Shown here one piece after another: positions 17,061-26,525 of a stretch of 64,000 bases of DNA. The stretch spans positions 310,001 to 374,000 of the forward strand of contig NZ_JBNGOQ010000003.1 in assembly GCF_050589645.1 (NCBI RefSeq), written 5' to 3'. A program made the translations under genes and the position numbers. The notes beneath the pieces are model-generated. The model had not been told where the DNA came from. It saw nothing but the letters and a program-made list of their open reading frames with translations, and did not search any database. This DNA comes from JBNGOQ01 sp050589645 (GTDB lineage: Bacteria > Bacteroidota > Bacteroidia > Flavobacteriales > Flavobacteriaceae). Position 1 is the first letter of the stretch. Each line of letters begins with the position of its first letter.

Positions 17061-18668
17061 CTATTGACTCATAGTCATCAAAAACTCCTCGTTGTTTTTT
17101 GTCTGTTTAATACGCTGTTCCATGAACTCCATGGCTTCCACGGGATTCATGTCTGCCAAATATTTGCGCATGATCCACATACGTTGTATGGTGTTCTCAT
17201 CCAGCAAAAGATCGTCTCTACGCGTGCTCGAAGAGGTGAGGTCAATGGCCGGGAATATTCTGCGGTTGCTGATTTTGCGATCCAATTGCAGTTCCATGTT
17301 GCCGGTTCCCTTGAATTCTTCAAAAATAACCTCGTCCATTTTGGAGCCTGTTTCGGTAAGTGCCGTGGCTATAATGGACAATGATCCTCCATTTTCAATA
17401 TTTCGCGCAGCGCCAAAGAAACGTTTGGGCTTGTGCAGGGCATTGGCATCCACACCACCGCTCAAAACCTTGCCGGAAGCGGGCTGTACCGTATTGTAGG
17501 CACGGGCCAAACGGGTAATGGAATCCAGGAGAATTACCACATCGTGCCCACACTCCACCAATCTTTTTGCTTTTTCCAGCACAATGTTGGCTACACGGAC
17601 ATGTTCCGTAGCCTCCTTGTCAAAGGTAGAGGCGATTACCTCGCCACGTACATTACGCTGCATGTCGGTAACCTCTTCAGGGCGTTCATCTATCAACAAT
17701 ACAATTTGATAGACCTCCGGGTGGTTGGCCGCAATGGCATTGGCTATATCCTTCAGCAGCATGGTCTTACCCGTTTTGGGCTGGGACACGATCATACCTC
17801 GCTGTCCCTTTCCTATAGGGGAGAAAAGATCCATGATACGGGTAGAAATAGTGCTTTGACGTTCTGCCAAATTGAATTTTTCGTCAGGGAAAAGCGGCGT
17901 TAAATGCTCAAAAGCGACCCGGTCTCTCACCACCTGTGGGTCCAGACCGTTTATTTTGTTCACTTTGATCAACGGGAAGTACTTTTCGCCTTCCTTAGGG
18001 GGTCTTACGTTACCCAGAACGGTATCCCCAGTCTTTAATCCGAATAGCCGGATCTGCGATTGGGAGACGTAAATATCGTCAGGCGAGGACAGGTAATTGT
18101 AATCGGAAGACCTTAAAAAGCCATATCCGTCCTGCATAATATCCAACACCCCTTCACTTTCAATAATACTATCGAACTCAAATTCGGGTTGCTTGTATTT
18201 GTTTTTCAGGTCCTTGTCAAAGTTACTGTTCTTTTTGTCCTGACCGTTTTTTTGATGATGGGGCGGTTTCTTGTTGCCCTGGCTCTTATGCTGAGGTGTA
18301 TTTTTCTGATGCTCTTTTTTGGCCGGTGCATTTCCCTGCCCTTGTTGGTAATCCTGCGTTTTTTTCTCCTCCTGCTCTTTGCTTCCGGTTTGGGGGGGTT
18401 CCGTATCTTTTTCCCCATCTTTTGCTCGGGGCCTTGTATCGGTATTCCTTTCCTTAGCTGCCCTTTCCCTTCTGGGCTTGGGTTGTTCGGTTTTAGGCTT
18501 TGGGCTTTCCTTGGTTGCTACGGCATTGGGGTTGGAAGCTTGGACATCCAGTATTTGATATACAAGGTCCAATTTTTTAAGGGTCTTAAATTTTGGAACT
18601 TTTAAACCCTGTGCAATTTCTTGAAGCTCGGGGAGCTTCTTCGATTTTAAATCTGAAATCTCAAACAT
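17061..18668 (-). CDS. rho: Transcription termination factor Rho with long disordered insertion
   Basis: A hexameric RNA helicase that terminates transcription. Residues 1-42 form the N-terminal helical domain ([18 protein letters not shown]). Residues about 45-158 are a low-complexity stretch rich in Lys, Gln, Pro, Asn and His, absent from E. coli Rho. The RNA-binding cold-shock domain follows ([14 protein letters not shown]), then the ATPase core with Walker A QPKTGKT, Walker B region [16 protein letters not shown], and the secondary RNA site (KTGK/SGG loops). At 535 residues it exceeds the 419 of E. coli entirely through the insertion. Such disordered regions are known in Bacteroidota Rho. 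It is divergent from the DUF4293 gene. Confidence 0.97.
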   Translation of the reverse strand: MFEISDLKSKKLPELQEIAQGLKVPKFKTLKKLDLVYQILDVQASNPNAVATKESPKPKTEQPKPRRERAAKERNTDTRPRAKDGEKDTEPPQTGSKEQEEKKTQDYQQGQGNAPAKKEHQKNTPQHKSQGNKKPPHHQKNGQDKKNSNFDKDLKNKYKQPEFEFDSIIESEGVLDIMQDGYGFLRSSDYNYLSSPDDIYVSQSQIRLFGLKTGDTVLGNVRPPKEGEKYFPLIKVNKINGLDPQVVRDRVAFEHLTPLFPDEKFNLAERQSTISTRIMDLFSPIGKGQRGMIVSQPKTGKTMLLKDIANAIAANHPEVYQIVLLIDERPEEVTDMQRNVRGEVIASTFDKEATEHVRVANIVLEKAKRLVECGHDVVILLDSITRLARAYNTVQPASGKVLSGGVDANALHKPKRFFGAARNIENGGSLSIIATALTETGSKMDEVIFEEFKGTGNMELQLDRKISNRRIFPAIDLTSSSTRRDDLLLDENTIQRMWIMRKYLADMNPVEAMEFMEQRIKQTKNNEEFLMTMSQ

Positions 18669-18858
18669 TAATTGTTGAATAAGTTATACTTGTCTTAAAA
18701 AATATGAAGTGTATCGTTATTTGGGTATTACTGGGGAAAGATGTCCCTTTGGTAAGTGCTATAACTAATAACGAAACAATATTACAAATTATTTTCAATA
18801 TTTAGGGGATATTTTTGAAAAAGACGCTAATTTTGCCCTTCTATTGTTATAAAAAGCA

Positions 18859-19269
18859 ATGATTCAAAGAATTCAGACTCTTTATATGGTGATAGTCGTC
18901 CTGTTGGGCGGTGCCTTACCTTTTTTTGTACATCTTTGGGTCGATGATAAAGGGGGCCAGGTTTTTGCCGGGAACGAACTGTGGATTTCCTTGGTGTTCT
19001 ACATTTCAGCTGCCTTGGCTTTGTGGGCAATAATTAAGTATGGAAATAGAAAAAATCAATTTGTAATGAACAGATTGAATATGATATTGAATCTTTTTTT
19101 ACTAGGATTTTTCGTTTACCGATCGCTAAACTTATCCGGAGAAATCGCCATTTCTGAGAAGGGTATTGGGATGCTGATTCCTGTATTTTCTATCGTTTTT
19201 TTGGTCCTGGCCAACAGGGCCATAAAGAAGGATGAAGATCTTGTAAAATCTGTTGATCGCTTACGTTAA
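18859..19269 (+). CDS. DUF4293 membrane protein
   Basis: A 136-residue inner-membrane protein with four hydrophobic segments (about 7-25, 39-60, 73-92 and 104-121). It begins MIQRIQTLYM, the typical start of the DUF4293 family found next to rho in Bacteroidota. It is divergently transcribed from rho across a 190-base spacer and is followed by a strong terminator. No function has been assigned to the family, and nothing here suggests one. Confidence 0.88.
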   Translation: MIQRIQTLYMVIVVLLGGALPFFVHLWVDDKGGQVFAGNELWISLVFYISAALALWAIIKYGNRKNQFVMNRLNMILNLFLLGFFVYRSLNLSGEIAISEKGIGMLIPVFSIVFLVLANRAIKKDEDLVKSVDRLR

Positions 19270-19298
19270 ACCTAACATCTTAGTAGTATTAGTGCGTA

Positions 19299-19328
19299 AA
19301 ACCCAGGGGTTGTTCCCTGGGTTTTTTT
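19299..19328 (+). terminator. Terminator after DUF4293 gene
   Basis: A 10-bp perfect stem, AAACCCAGGG (19299-19308) with CCCTGGGTTT (19315-19324), closes a six-base loop and runs into a T tract. With the A-rich left flank it may also serve the converging minus-strand lipoprotein gene. Confidence 0.88.
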
Positions 19329-19345
19329 GCATAGATGTTTCTGGG

Positions 19346-20212
19346 TCAAGGATGTTCCAAGATGGTCTCCTTGGTGAACCCGTTATTGAATTTGATATTG
19401 GAAAGCGTCTGCACAATACTGGGGTCCTCCCCATATTCTCCTTTATCGTTGGGCATAAAATAACTGCGTTTTGTGGCAATCATTTGTCCGTCTACCTCCT
19501 CGTATTCGTAATTCGCAATGATTACCGGATCGTTAACGCCCAAAAAGGGCAGTGAAAAATAAAACCGGTCAATAAGTTTGGTCTCCGGATTTACATACAG
19601 GATATAGGTGTCGTTCTGTTCCTTGCCGGTAATTTCCGGATCATAGGTCACTTCGAGCTTGTCGTAACTTTTTCCGTCGTACACCTCCTGCCCCTGGTAA
19701 GAAGCAAGGGTGCCCTTATCGTTCAGTTTGTAGGGCATCACAAACCAAAAATAATTTGCCCTTCTGAGAAAATCCCCGGTACCCGCGGCTTGCGGGTCTT
19801 CTACTTTTTGCCCATCGTGCATCACTAGGGTCTCCGCCCCGTTGAAGAATTGGCTTACCTGGCCCGTGGTTTCCGGCATTACATTGATCTCATGCTTTTC
19901 GTAACTACCGTAGGACGTCTCGGAATCAAACATATAACGTTCTGTGGAAACATCGGCCTTGCCGTTGGAAGGATAACGATAATCATAGGTATACTCCACA
20001 TCTTTCTTCCCCCATAAATCGTTCCAACCGCCGTGCGCGAATTCTATGGATGCTAAAATGCTTTGGGGTTCATCCGTGTTATAGACCGGTGCCTGGACCG
20101 CCGCTTTGTGGGTTTCTTGTTGGGCATTTTCCCTTTTAGGGCCTTCTTTACAGGCCGCTGTCAACAGTAGGGAACCCCATACCAATGTTGTAATTAGGTG
20201 TTGTGTTTTCAT
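19346..20212 (-). CDS. DUF6503 lipoprotein
   Basis: A 288-residue lipoprotein: a signal peptide with lipobox LTAAC (Cys21), a short polar linker, then a single beta-rich domain. Conserved-looking segments include IEFAHGGWNDLWGKKDVEY, typical of DUF6503, and later YILYVNPETKLIDRFYFSLPFLG. The fold probably resembles LolA/LolB-type or outer-membrane lipoprotein-sorting domains, which share the pattern of a product described by linear strands; that is inference. It is flanked by a convergent terminator on one side and, across 91 bases, the phosphoesterase gene on the other. Confidence 0.82.
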   Translation of the reverse strand: MKTQHLITTLVWGSLLLTAACKEGPKRENAQQETHKAAVQAPVYNTDEPQSILASIEFAHGGWNDLWGKKDVEYTYDYRYPSNGKADVSTERYMFDSETSYGSYEKHEINVMPETTGQVSQFFNGAETLVMHDGQKVEDPQAAGTGDFLRRANYFWFVMPYKLNDKGTLASYQGQEVYDGKSYDKLEVTYDPEITGKEQNDTYILYVNPETKLIDRFYFSLPFLGVNDPVIIANYEYEEVDGQMIATKRSYFMPNDKGEYGEDPSIVQTLSNIKFNNGFTKETILEHP

Positions 20213-20303
20213 AAAGATGATGGCTTTTGTTTAGAATTTTAGACGGAATACAAAGGCTTTCTTAACATCGTCACAATAAAAACAGGGTATTTTCCGACCA
20301 GAC

Positions 20304-20798
20304 CTAACGCTTCCCAAGCTCAATAATCTCCAGATCCTTAATGTCCTCCCCATCGATCCGGAACTGCAACATGGTGCGCATTTGGTGAAAACCATGTTTT
20401 CCACAGGCTCCGGGATTCATATGAAGTAGCCCCAATTTTTTGTCCCACATCACCTTTAGAATATGGGAATGTCCACAAATAAATAGTTTCGGCGGATTTT
20501 TTCGGATACGGTCGCGCACCCGTACATTGTACTTGTTGGGATATCCCCCTATATGGGTCATCCAAACGTCTACACCTTCACAGAAAAAGCGATTGTCCAA
20601 GGGAAATTCCTTCTGAATAATATGGTCATCTATGTTCCCATAGACCCCTCTCAAGGGTTTAAGCGAACCCAAGGTATCGGTAACGCTCAATTGCCCAATA
20701 TCGCCCGCATGCCAAACCTCGTCGGCTTGTCGTACATATTTTAGGATCTGGTCGTCCATGTGGCCGTGAGTGTCCGAAAGCAGTAGAATACGGGTCAT
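20304..20798 (-). CDS. Metallophosphoesterase, YfcE/MJ0936 family
   Basis: A cytoplasmic 164-residue phosphodiesterase of the calcineurin-like superfamily. All metal-binding motifs are in order: SDTHGH (residues 8-13), HAGDIG, GNIDD, the TH of MTHIGG, and CGHSH. The length fits the short YfcE/MJ0936 group. The physiological substrate of these enzymes is rarely known; many hydrolyse cyclic nucleotides or bis-pNPP in vitro. It is divergent from truA across 91 bases. Confidence 0.92.
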   Translation of the reverse strand: MTRILLLSDTHGHMDDQILKYVRQADEVWHAGDIGQLSVTDTLGSLKPLRGVYGNIDDHIIQKEFPLDNRFFCEGVDVWMTHIGGYPNKYNVRVRDRIRKNPPKLFICGHSHILKVMWDKKLGLLHMNPGACGKHGFHQMRTMLQFRIDGEDIKDLEIIELGKR

Positions 20799-20889
20799 AA
20801 AACTTAAAATATGCTTAAATATAAGGGCAATCCATCGCTCTTTCCCAGGATCGCGGTATCTTTAGTCACTCCAAAAATAGCCTATTCAT

Positions 20890-21636
20890 TTGAGATATTT
20901 TATCGCTTTTTCTTACTTTGGAAAATCGTATCACGGATGGCAGAATCAACCCAACGCCCTTACGGTGCAAGAAGTGATGGAAGGGGCACTTTCCAAGCTG
21001 TTGAGGCAATCTATTGCTCTCGTGGGCGCCGGAAGGACCGATGCAGGGGTGCATGCCAAACAAATGTTTGCACATTTCGATTTTGGGGAACTGCCGGAAG
21101 ATCTGGTCTTCCGTCTCAACGCCTTTTTGCCGGAGGACATTGCGGTACAGGAGATCTATAGAACGCCAGACCATGCGCATGCGCGTTTTGATGCATTGGA
21201 ACGTACCTATGAATATTGGGTCATATCCAAAAAGGATCCCTTTTACAAAGAGGCCGCGCATTATATAAAGCACCCCCTAAATGTGGGGGAAATGAACAAG
21301 GCTGCCGCTGTTTTATTGGATTATGAGGATTTTGAATGTTTTTCAAAATCCAATACCGATGTAAAGACCTATCTCTGCAAGATTAAAAACGCGGGATGGG
21401 AAAAAAGAAACCACAAAATGGTCTTTACCATCACGGCAGATCGCTTTTTGAGGAATATGGTAAGGGCCGTTGTGGGCACCCTGCTCGATGTGGGTTTGGG
21501 GAAATCGGGCCTTGAAGAAATGCGGGCCATAATTGAAAGTAAGGACAGGAGTCGTGCCGGGGTTTCAGTACCTGCAAAAGGCTTATATTTAACCCAGGTT
21601 GTATATCCTGATAACATCATAGAACAAAATGGATAA
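20890..21636 (+). CDS. truA: tRNA pseudouridine(38-40) synthase
   Basis: Isomerises uridines 38-40 in the anticodon arm of tRNAs. The 248-residue product shows YHGWQNQ near the N-terminus and the catalytic Asp in GAGRTDAGVHA (near residue 51). It also has the RTYEYW segment and the C-terminal RNMVRAVVGTLLDVG. The start is a TTG at 20890 that yields the canonical MRYFIAFSY; no in-frame ATG gives a sensible N-terminus. The last eight bases overlap the following exporter gene, so translation is probably coupled. Confidence 0.95.
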   Translation: MRYFIAFSYFGKSYHGWQNQPNALTVQEVMEGALSKLLRQSIALVGAGRTDAGVHAKQMFAHFDFGELPEDLVFRLNAFLPEDIAVQEIYRTPDHAHARFDALERTYEYWVISKKDPFYKEAAHYIKHPLNVGEMNKAAAVLLDYEDFECFSKSNTDVKTYLCKIKNAGWEKRNHKMVFTITADRFLRNMVRAVVGTLLDVGLGKSGLEEMRAIIESKDRSRAGVSVPAKGLYLTQVVYPDNIIEQNG

Positions 21637-23395
21637 AGAAACGGGAAAAGCTTTTGATTTTAGGCTGTTCAAGCGGTTGATAGCCCACACCAAGCCCTAT
21701 AGGGGCACCTTTTATGGAGTGGTTTTGTCTGCCATACTGCTTTCTGCCTTTGCCGCGGCCACCCCCTTTATTCTTAAGGATATCATTGACGATGCCATTG
21801 GACATAACAATGCGGAGCAGTTGTTGTTCCTCATTTTATTGATGCTTGGGGTGTTGTTGGGCCAGGTCATCAGCCAGCTTTTCTTCAACTACTACGCCAA
21901 TTGGCTGGGCGAGTCTGTGATCAAGGACATCCGCATCGATCTTTTTAGACGTATGATCGGATTTCGAATGAAATATTTTGACAATTCCTCTATTGGTGTC
22001 CTGGTGACCCGGGCCGTGTCGGATATGCAACGTATCGGCGAGATATTTAGCCAAGGATTTTTTGTCATCGTGGCCGACTTGCTAAAAATGGTGGCGGCAG
22101 CGGCCCTGATGCTCTATATGAATTGGAAGTTGGCATTGATCGTTTTTGGGGTATTGCCCATTATCCTATATGCTACCCGCTTGTTTCAACAAGCCATGAA
22201 AGTAGCTTTTATCGAAGTAAGGGCTCAGGTCTCCAATCTCAATTCCTTTGTACAGGAACGCATTACCGGCATGAAGATCGTACAGCTGTTTACCCGGGAG
22301 AGCATTGAAAGTGACAATTTTCGTAAAATCAACGAAAAGCATAAAAGAGCTTGGTTAAAAACGGTATGGTACAATTCTATTTTCTTTCCCATAGCCGAGA
22401 TCGTTACCTCCATTGCCGTAGGTTTGGTGGTTTGGTACGGGGGACTCCAAAATGTTGCCGATCTCGGTGAGAACCTAAAAGGCACTATTTTCGCATTTAT
22501 TCTGTGCATAGAGATTCTCTTTAGACCTTTACGTCAGATTGCGGACAAGTTCAATACCCTACAAATGGGCATGGTTGCGGCCAACAGGGTCTTTAGGATT
22601 TTGGATACCGATAGCCATATTGAGGATATGGGCACCGTTGTAAAAGATGAAATTTTGGGGAACATCAAGTTTTCCGAAGTACGTTTTGGGTATTTGGAGG
22701 ATGAAGAGGTACTTCATGGCATTTCCTTTGATGTGAAGGTAGGCGAGACCGTGGCCATTGTAGGCGCCACAGGTGCCGGGAAATCTACGATCATCAATCT
22801 TTTGAACCGATTCTACGAAATCAACTCGGGCCAGATTTTGGTAGATGGGGTGGACGTTAGGGACTACAGACTATCCGCTTTGCGATCAAAGATTGCCGTG
22901 GTCCTGCAAGATGTCTTTTTATTTGCCGATACCATAGCCAATAACATATCCCTTAAGGATAACTCCGTTACCCTGGAGGATATTGAACAGGCCGCGAGAC
23001 AGATCGGGGTGCACGAATTTATCGCAAGCCTTCCTCAAGGATATCAGTATAACGTAAAGGAAAGGGGAACCATGCTTTCCAGCGGACAAAGACAACTGAT
23101 CGCCTTTCTAAGGGCTTATGTGAGCAACCCCAGTATTTTGGTGCTCGATGAAGCCACCTCGTCGGTAGATACCTATTCCGAACAGCTGATCCAGAAGGCC
23201 ACGGAGAAAATTACCGAGGGCAGAACCTCCATTGTCATAGCCCACCGTTTGGCGACCATTAAGAAGGCAGACAAGATCCTGGTCATGGATGCCGGACAGA
23301 TCGTGGAAACCGGCACCCATAAAGAATTATTGAAAAAGGGTGGCTACTACAGCAAGTTGTACGAGGCACAGTTCTTGGCAGAAGAGGTAGCCTAA
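21629..23395 (+). CDS. ABC exporter, MsbA-like (fused permease and ATPase)
   Basis: A 588-residue half-transporter that works as a homodimer. Residues about 1-320 hold six membrane helices of the type I exporter fold. Residues 345-588 hold the ATPase with Walker A GATGAGKST, the Q-loop in VVLQDVFLF, signature LSSGQRQL, Walker B ILVLDEATSSVDT and the H-loop IVIAHRL. It resembles MsbA and other lipid or drug exporters. The start overlaps truA by eight bases. Substrate is not determined by sequence; lipid A or phospholipid flipping is the usual guess for this type. Confidence 0.92.
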   Translation: MDKETGKAFDFRLFKRLIAHTKPYRGTFYGVVLSAILLSAFAAATPFILKDIIDDAIGHNNAEQLLFLILLMLGVLLGQVISQLFFNYYANWLGESVIKDIRIDLFRRMIGFRMKYFDNSSIGVLVTRAVSDMQRIGEIFSQGFFVIVADLLKMVAAAALMLYMNWKLALIVFGVLPIILYATRLFQQAMKVAFIEVRAQVSNLNSFVQERITGMKIVQLFTRESIESDNFRKINEKHKRAWLKTVWYNSIFFPIAEIVTSIAVGLVVWYGGLQNVADLGENLKGTIFAFILCIEILFRPLRQIADKFNTLQMGMVAANRVFRILDTDSHIEDMGTVVKDEILGNIKFSEVRFGYLEDEEVLHGISFDVKVGETVAIVGATGAGKSTIINLLNRFYEINSGQILVDGVDVRDYRLSALRSKIAVVLQDVFLFADTIANNISLKDNSVTLEDIEQAARQIGVHEFIASLPQGYQYNVKERGTMLSSGQRQLIAFLRAYVSNPSILVLDEATSSVDTYSEQLIQKATEKITEGRTSIVIAHRLATIKKADKILVMDAGQIVETGTHKELLKKGGYYSKLYEAQFLAEEVA

Positions 23396-23412
23396 GAACT
23401 CCATGTAAAAGG

Positions 23413-24189
23413 CTATCCCGGTCTAAAACTGTCAAGGGAAACGAAGCCGGTAAACAAAAGGACCAAAAAGATAAGGTTTGATACCAGGAAATACTCTACT
23501 ACGAACAGCAATAGAAAAACAGCGGACCTGAACAGAAACTGACCCAAGCCATAGGAGGTTATCCGTTTGAATACATAGAGCGAATACAGCAGCATAACCA
23601 GCACATTGATGACCCCATAGCTGGTATAGGTATTGGGAGCAACCGAAAGCACCAAAATGCTAATGGGAAAGGTGGCAATTGTATAATGCGCCTGTATATA
23701 GGTAAAGGAAACCATATGCTCGGAAAATATGTGGCGCTGGGAATTGAACAACAACCAGCTGGGAAAGGCAAGCATCGGGATAAGTATTACGAAGACGAAG
23801 GCCTGAAAATCCATGACACTGTCAAAGACGTCCCGGAATACTTGCTGATCGGCACCGATATCAAAGATATCCATACCAATGTCGTCCATAAAGACCTTTC
23901 GGATCAGAAAGACCAGAAGACCGGATAGGGTCAGCGCTATCCCAAAATATCCTATGGGATTTAGGTACCGCTTCCGGACACCGTCAATATACCCCATTAT
24001 CACCACCTCCGGCTTTGTAAAGAGGTGCCAAAAGGTTTTAAGGAAGGTATTGTCCAGGTTAAAGTACCTTTCGGTAATATCGTACCAGAGATTCTTAAAG
24101 CTAAGGCGGTTGCGAATAACCTTGGCACCACAATGGGAGCAATACGAGTGGTCTGTTTTTAAGGGTTGGTTACAGTTTTTACATGCCAT
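23413..24189 (-). CDS. DUF3667 membrane protein with zinc ribbon
   Basis: A 258-residue protein beginning with a small zinc ribbon (CKNCNQP then YCSHCGAK, four cysteines at about 3, 6, 18 and 21). The DUF3667 membrane domain follows, with four or five hydrophobic segments. The family is of unknown function and is frequent in Bacteroidota. It is nine bases downstream of cdaA on the same strand, and the genes are likely cotranscribed. This makes a link to c-di-AMP conceivable, but no direct sign of one is visible. Confidence 0.85.
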   Translation of the reverse strand: MACKNCNQPLKTDHSYCSHCGAKVIRNRLSFKNLWYDITERYFNLDNTFLKTFWHLFTKPEVVIMGYIDGVRKRYLNPIGYFGIALTLSGLLVFLIRKVFMDDIGMDIFDIGADQQVFRDVFDSVMDFQAFVFVILIPMLAFPSWLLFNSQRHIFSEHMVSFTYIQAHYTIATFPISILVLSVAPNTYTSYGVINVLVMLLYSLYVFKRITSYGLGQFLFRSAVFLLLFVVEYFLVSNLIFLVLLFTGFVSLDSFRPG

Positions 24190-24198
24190 ACAAAGAGG

Positions 24199-24984
24199 TC
24201 ATATGAGATCGTCTTTTAAAATGCCGCCCAATTCGGCAAGATCCTTGAACAGCACAAATTCCCCATTTTTAATATAGGAGATGACCCCTGTTTCCTCACT
24301 CACCACTAGCGCCAGGGCATCGGTCTTTTCCGTAATGCCCACAGCGGCCCTGTGCCTAAGACCAAAGCGGAGCGGAATGGTCCTTTCGTCGGAAACCGGT
24401 AATATGACCCTGGTGGCCACGATAAAATTATTTTCTATGATGGCCGCCCCGTCGTGCAGGGGACTGTTCTTATAAAAGATACTTTCTATAATGGGTTGGG
24501 TAACCTCGATATTCATTTTATCCCCGGACGATTTTACAAAGTCGAGCGAATTGCTCCGCTCCAAAACTATGATGGCCCCGGTCCTACTGGCGCTCATTTT
24601 TTCACAGGCCCCAAGAATAGCTTCTATGTCCAGATCGGTGACGAGGGGTTCCTGTCTTAAAAATTTGAAGTGCCTGATAAAGCTGCGTTTTTTGGCAAAA
24701 TTGGTGGAGCCGATCATCAATAGAAATTTCCGGATCTCTTGCTGAAATACAATGATAAGGGCAATTAAACCAACCTGCATAAACCCGCCCACTACACTAC
24801 TGATCATTTTCATATCAAGCAATTCGGTCAGTTTCCAAAAGGCCCAAACGATAACAATTCCTATAAAAATATTGATGGCCACCGTACCTCGAACAAGTTT
24901 GTAAATGTAGTAGAGGAGTACCGCAACCATAATGATGTCTATAATGTCGGTAACCCTAAAGTCCAAAAAATTTAAAAAATCCAA
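24199..24984 (-). CDS. cdaA: Membrane diadenylate cyclase CdaA
   Basis: Makes the second messenger cyclic di-AMP from two ATP. The 261-residue product has three N-terminal membrane helices (about 14-32, 36-54 and 62-82) and a DisA_N catalytic domain (about 110-245). The domain holds the active-site motifs DGA (178-180) and RHRA (210-213). This is the usual single c-di-AMP synthase of Bacteroidota, where it affects envelope and osmotic homeostasis. It lies between folP (43 bases upstream) and the DUF3667 gene (nine bases downstream). Confidence 0.95.
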   Translation of the reverse strand: MDFLNFLDFRVTDIIDIIMVAVLLYYIYKLVRGTVAINIFIGIVIVWAFWKLTELLDMKMISSVVGGFMQVGLIALIIVFQQEIRKFLLMIGSTNFAKKRSFIRHFKFLRQEPLVTDLDIEAILGACEKMSASRTGAIIVLERSNSLDFVKSSGDKMNIEVTQPIIESIFYKNSPLHDGAAIIENNFIVATRVILPVSDERTIPLRFGLRHRAAVGITEKTDALALVVSEETGVISYIKNGEFVLFKDLAELGGILKDDLI

Positions 24985-25027
24985 GCCAAGCGGTTTTTGT
25001 AAATTTAGGAAATAAGCCCTAATAAAA

Positions 25028-25861
25028 TCAACAATTTCCCTGTTTTAATTCCTCGGCCAGCAGCACACATTCCTTAGCTTCCCGCACATCATGCACGCGT
25101 AAAATATGTGCACCCTGCTGTAGGGCGTACATGTGCAGGGCCGTTGTGCCATTTAGGGCTTGTTGTGGATCGGTTTCCAAAAGCCTGTAAATCATCGATT
25201 TTCTGCTTAGCCCAGCAAGAATGGGAAGGTCAAAGGTTTGGAGCAGTGCTAATTTCCGCAGCAGCTCATAGTTCTGATCCAGGGTTTTTGCAAACCCAAA
25301 TCCAGGATCTAGGATAATGTCGTTGACACCTGCGGTCGTGGCCAAAGCTATTTTCTGCGAAAAGTAATGACATATCTCTACCAAAAGGTCGGTATAGTTC
25401 GTTTGCTGTTGCATGTTTTGGGGTGTTCCCTTCATATGCATCATAATATAGGGTGCCCGGTACACTGCCACGGTCGGAAACATTTCGGTATCTAAACTCC
25501 CGGCCGAAATATCATTGATTAGGGCCGCACCCTTTTCCAAACAGGCCGCTGCTACCTTGCTTCTAAACGTATCAATGGATAGCAGAAGTTCCGGGAATTC
25601 CTTTTGCAACAGGGTCACCACGGGAACGATGCGCTCTAACTCGGTTTCTTCGGGAACATGGGCCGCACCAGGTCTGGAACTATAGGCCCCCAGATCAATA
25701 AAATCTGCACCTTCCCGGACCATTTTTTCCACCTGGCCAAGGATCGTGGTGGTATCCCTGTACTTGCCCCCATCAAAAAAAGAATCGGGGGTAAGGTTCA
25801 AAATACCCATGACCTTTGGGGTCTTCAGATCAATAAGGTTTCCTTTGCAATTGATGGTCAT
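25028..25861 (-). CDS. folP: Dihydropteroate synthase
   Basis: Condenses 6-hydroxymethyl-dihydropterin pyrophosphate with p-aminobenzoate in folate synthesis. The 277-residue TIM-barrel product has all family motifs: MGILNLTPDSFFDGG near the start, DLGAYSSRPGA, SIDTFRSKVA, LINDISAG, MHMKGTPQNMQ, DPGFGFAKT and GLSRKSM. The usual C-terminal RVHDV motif is also present. The folP-cdaA order is common in Flavobacteriia. It is divergent from the DUF1599 gene. Confidence 0.96.
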   Translation of the reverse strand: MTINCKGNLIDLKTPKVMGILNLTPDSFFDGGKYRDTTTILGQVEKMVREGADFIDLGAYSSRPGAAHVPEETELERIVPVVTLLQKEFPELLLSIDTFRSKVAAACLEKGAALINDISAGSLDTEMFPTVAVYRAPYIMMHMKGTPQNMQQQTNYTDLLVEICHYFSQKIALATTAGVNDIILDPGFGFAKTLDQNYELLRKLALLQTFDLPILAGLSRKSMIYRLLETDPQQALNGTTALHMYALQQGAHILRVHDVREAKECVLLAEELKQGNC

Positions 25862-25978
25862 AGGATATGTTTGGCATATGGCCTGTCCAGGATTTCCAAC
25901 GCTCCCGCATAAGTAAGAATAAAAATTCTTGAACAGGTGAAAATTTTAAGCGAAATTTACGCAAATTACGAACAATAC

Positions 25979-26524
25979 ATGCAACAGACCTCGGAACAGT
26001 ACGATGCTGTTATTACTAGCTGCAGGGATTTATTTTTAAAGAAGATGAAAGATTACGGCAGCGCCTGGCGTATTTTACGTCTCCCTTCCCTTACCGATCA
26101 GATTTATATCAAGGCACAGCGTATACGGAGTTTGCAGGAAAATCCCATAAGAAAAGTGGATGAGGGCGAACGTTCGGAGTTTATTGGCATAATCAATTAT
26201 TCGATTATGGCACTTATACAGTTGGAAAAAGGTATTGCGGATCAACCGGATCTCTCCGAGAAGGGAGCGCTAGATCTGTATGACAAATATGTAGCGGCTA
26301 CCAAAGCACTTATGGAAGATAAAAACCATGATTATGGCGAAGCGTGGCGCGATTTGCGAGTGAGCTCCCTTACCGATTTGATTATCCAGAAACTGTTACG
26401 TGTAAAGCAAATTGAAGACAACGAGGGAAAAACGCTGGTAAGTGAGGGTATTGATGCCAATTATCAGGATATGATCAACTATTCCGTCTTTGCGATGATC
26501 CACCTGAATGAAAACAACAAATAG
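25979..26524 (+). CDS. DUF1599 protein, two tandem domain copies
   Basis: A 181-residue cytoplasmic protein made of two copies of a DUF1599 unit. The first has KMKDYGSAWRILRLPSLTDQIYIKAQRI and the second KNHDYGEAWRDLRVSSLTDLIIQKLLRVKQ. Each is followed by a helix with INYSIMALIQLEKG or INYSVFAMIHLNEN. The start at ATG 25979 matches the family's usual beginning (MQQTSEQYDAV). A GTG at 25937 would add 14 residues and cannot be excluded. Function is not known; the all-helical Asp-rich pattern may recall nucleotide pyrophosphohydrolases. It is one base from the next gene. Confidence 0.88.
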   Translation: MQQTSEQYDAVITSCRDLFLKKMKDYGSAWRILRLPSLTDQIYIKAQRIRSLQENPIRKVDEGERSEFIGIINYSIMALIQLEKGIADQPDLSEKGALDLYDKYVAATKALMEDKNHDYGEAWRDLRVSSLTDLIIQKLLRVKQIEDNEGKTLVSEGIDANYQDMINYSVFAMIHLNENNK

Positions 26525-26525
26525 G

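Noticed and set aside
18828..18835. TAATTTTG as a -7 promoter box ahead of the DUF4293 gene
   Set aside because: It matches TAnnTTTG, but no TTG lies at a suitable distance upstream (the nearest is only 10 bases away).
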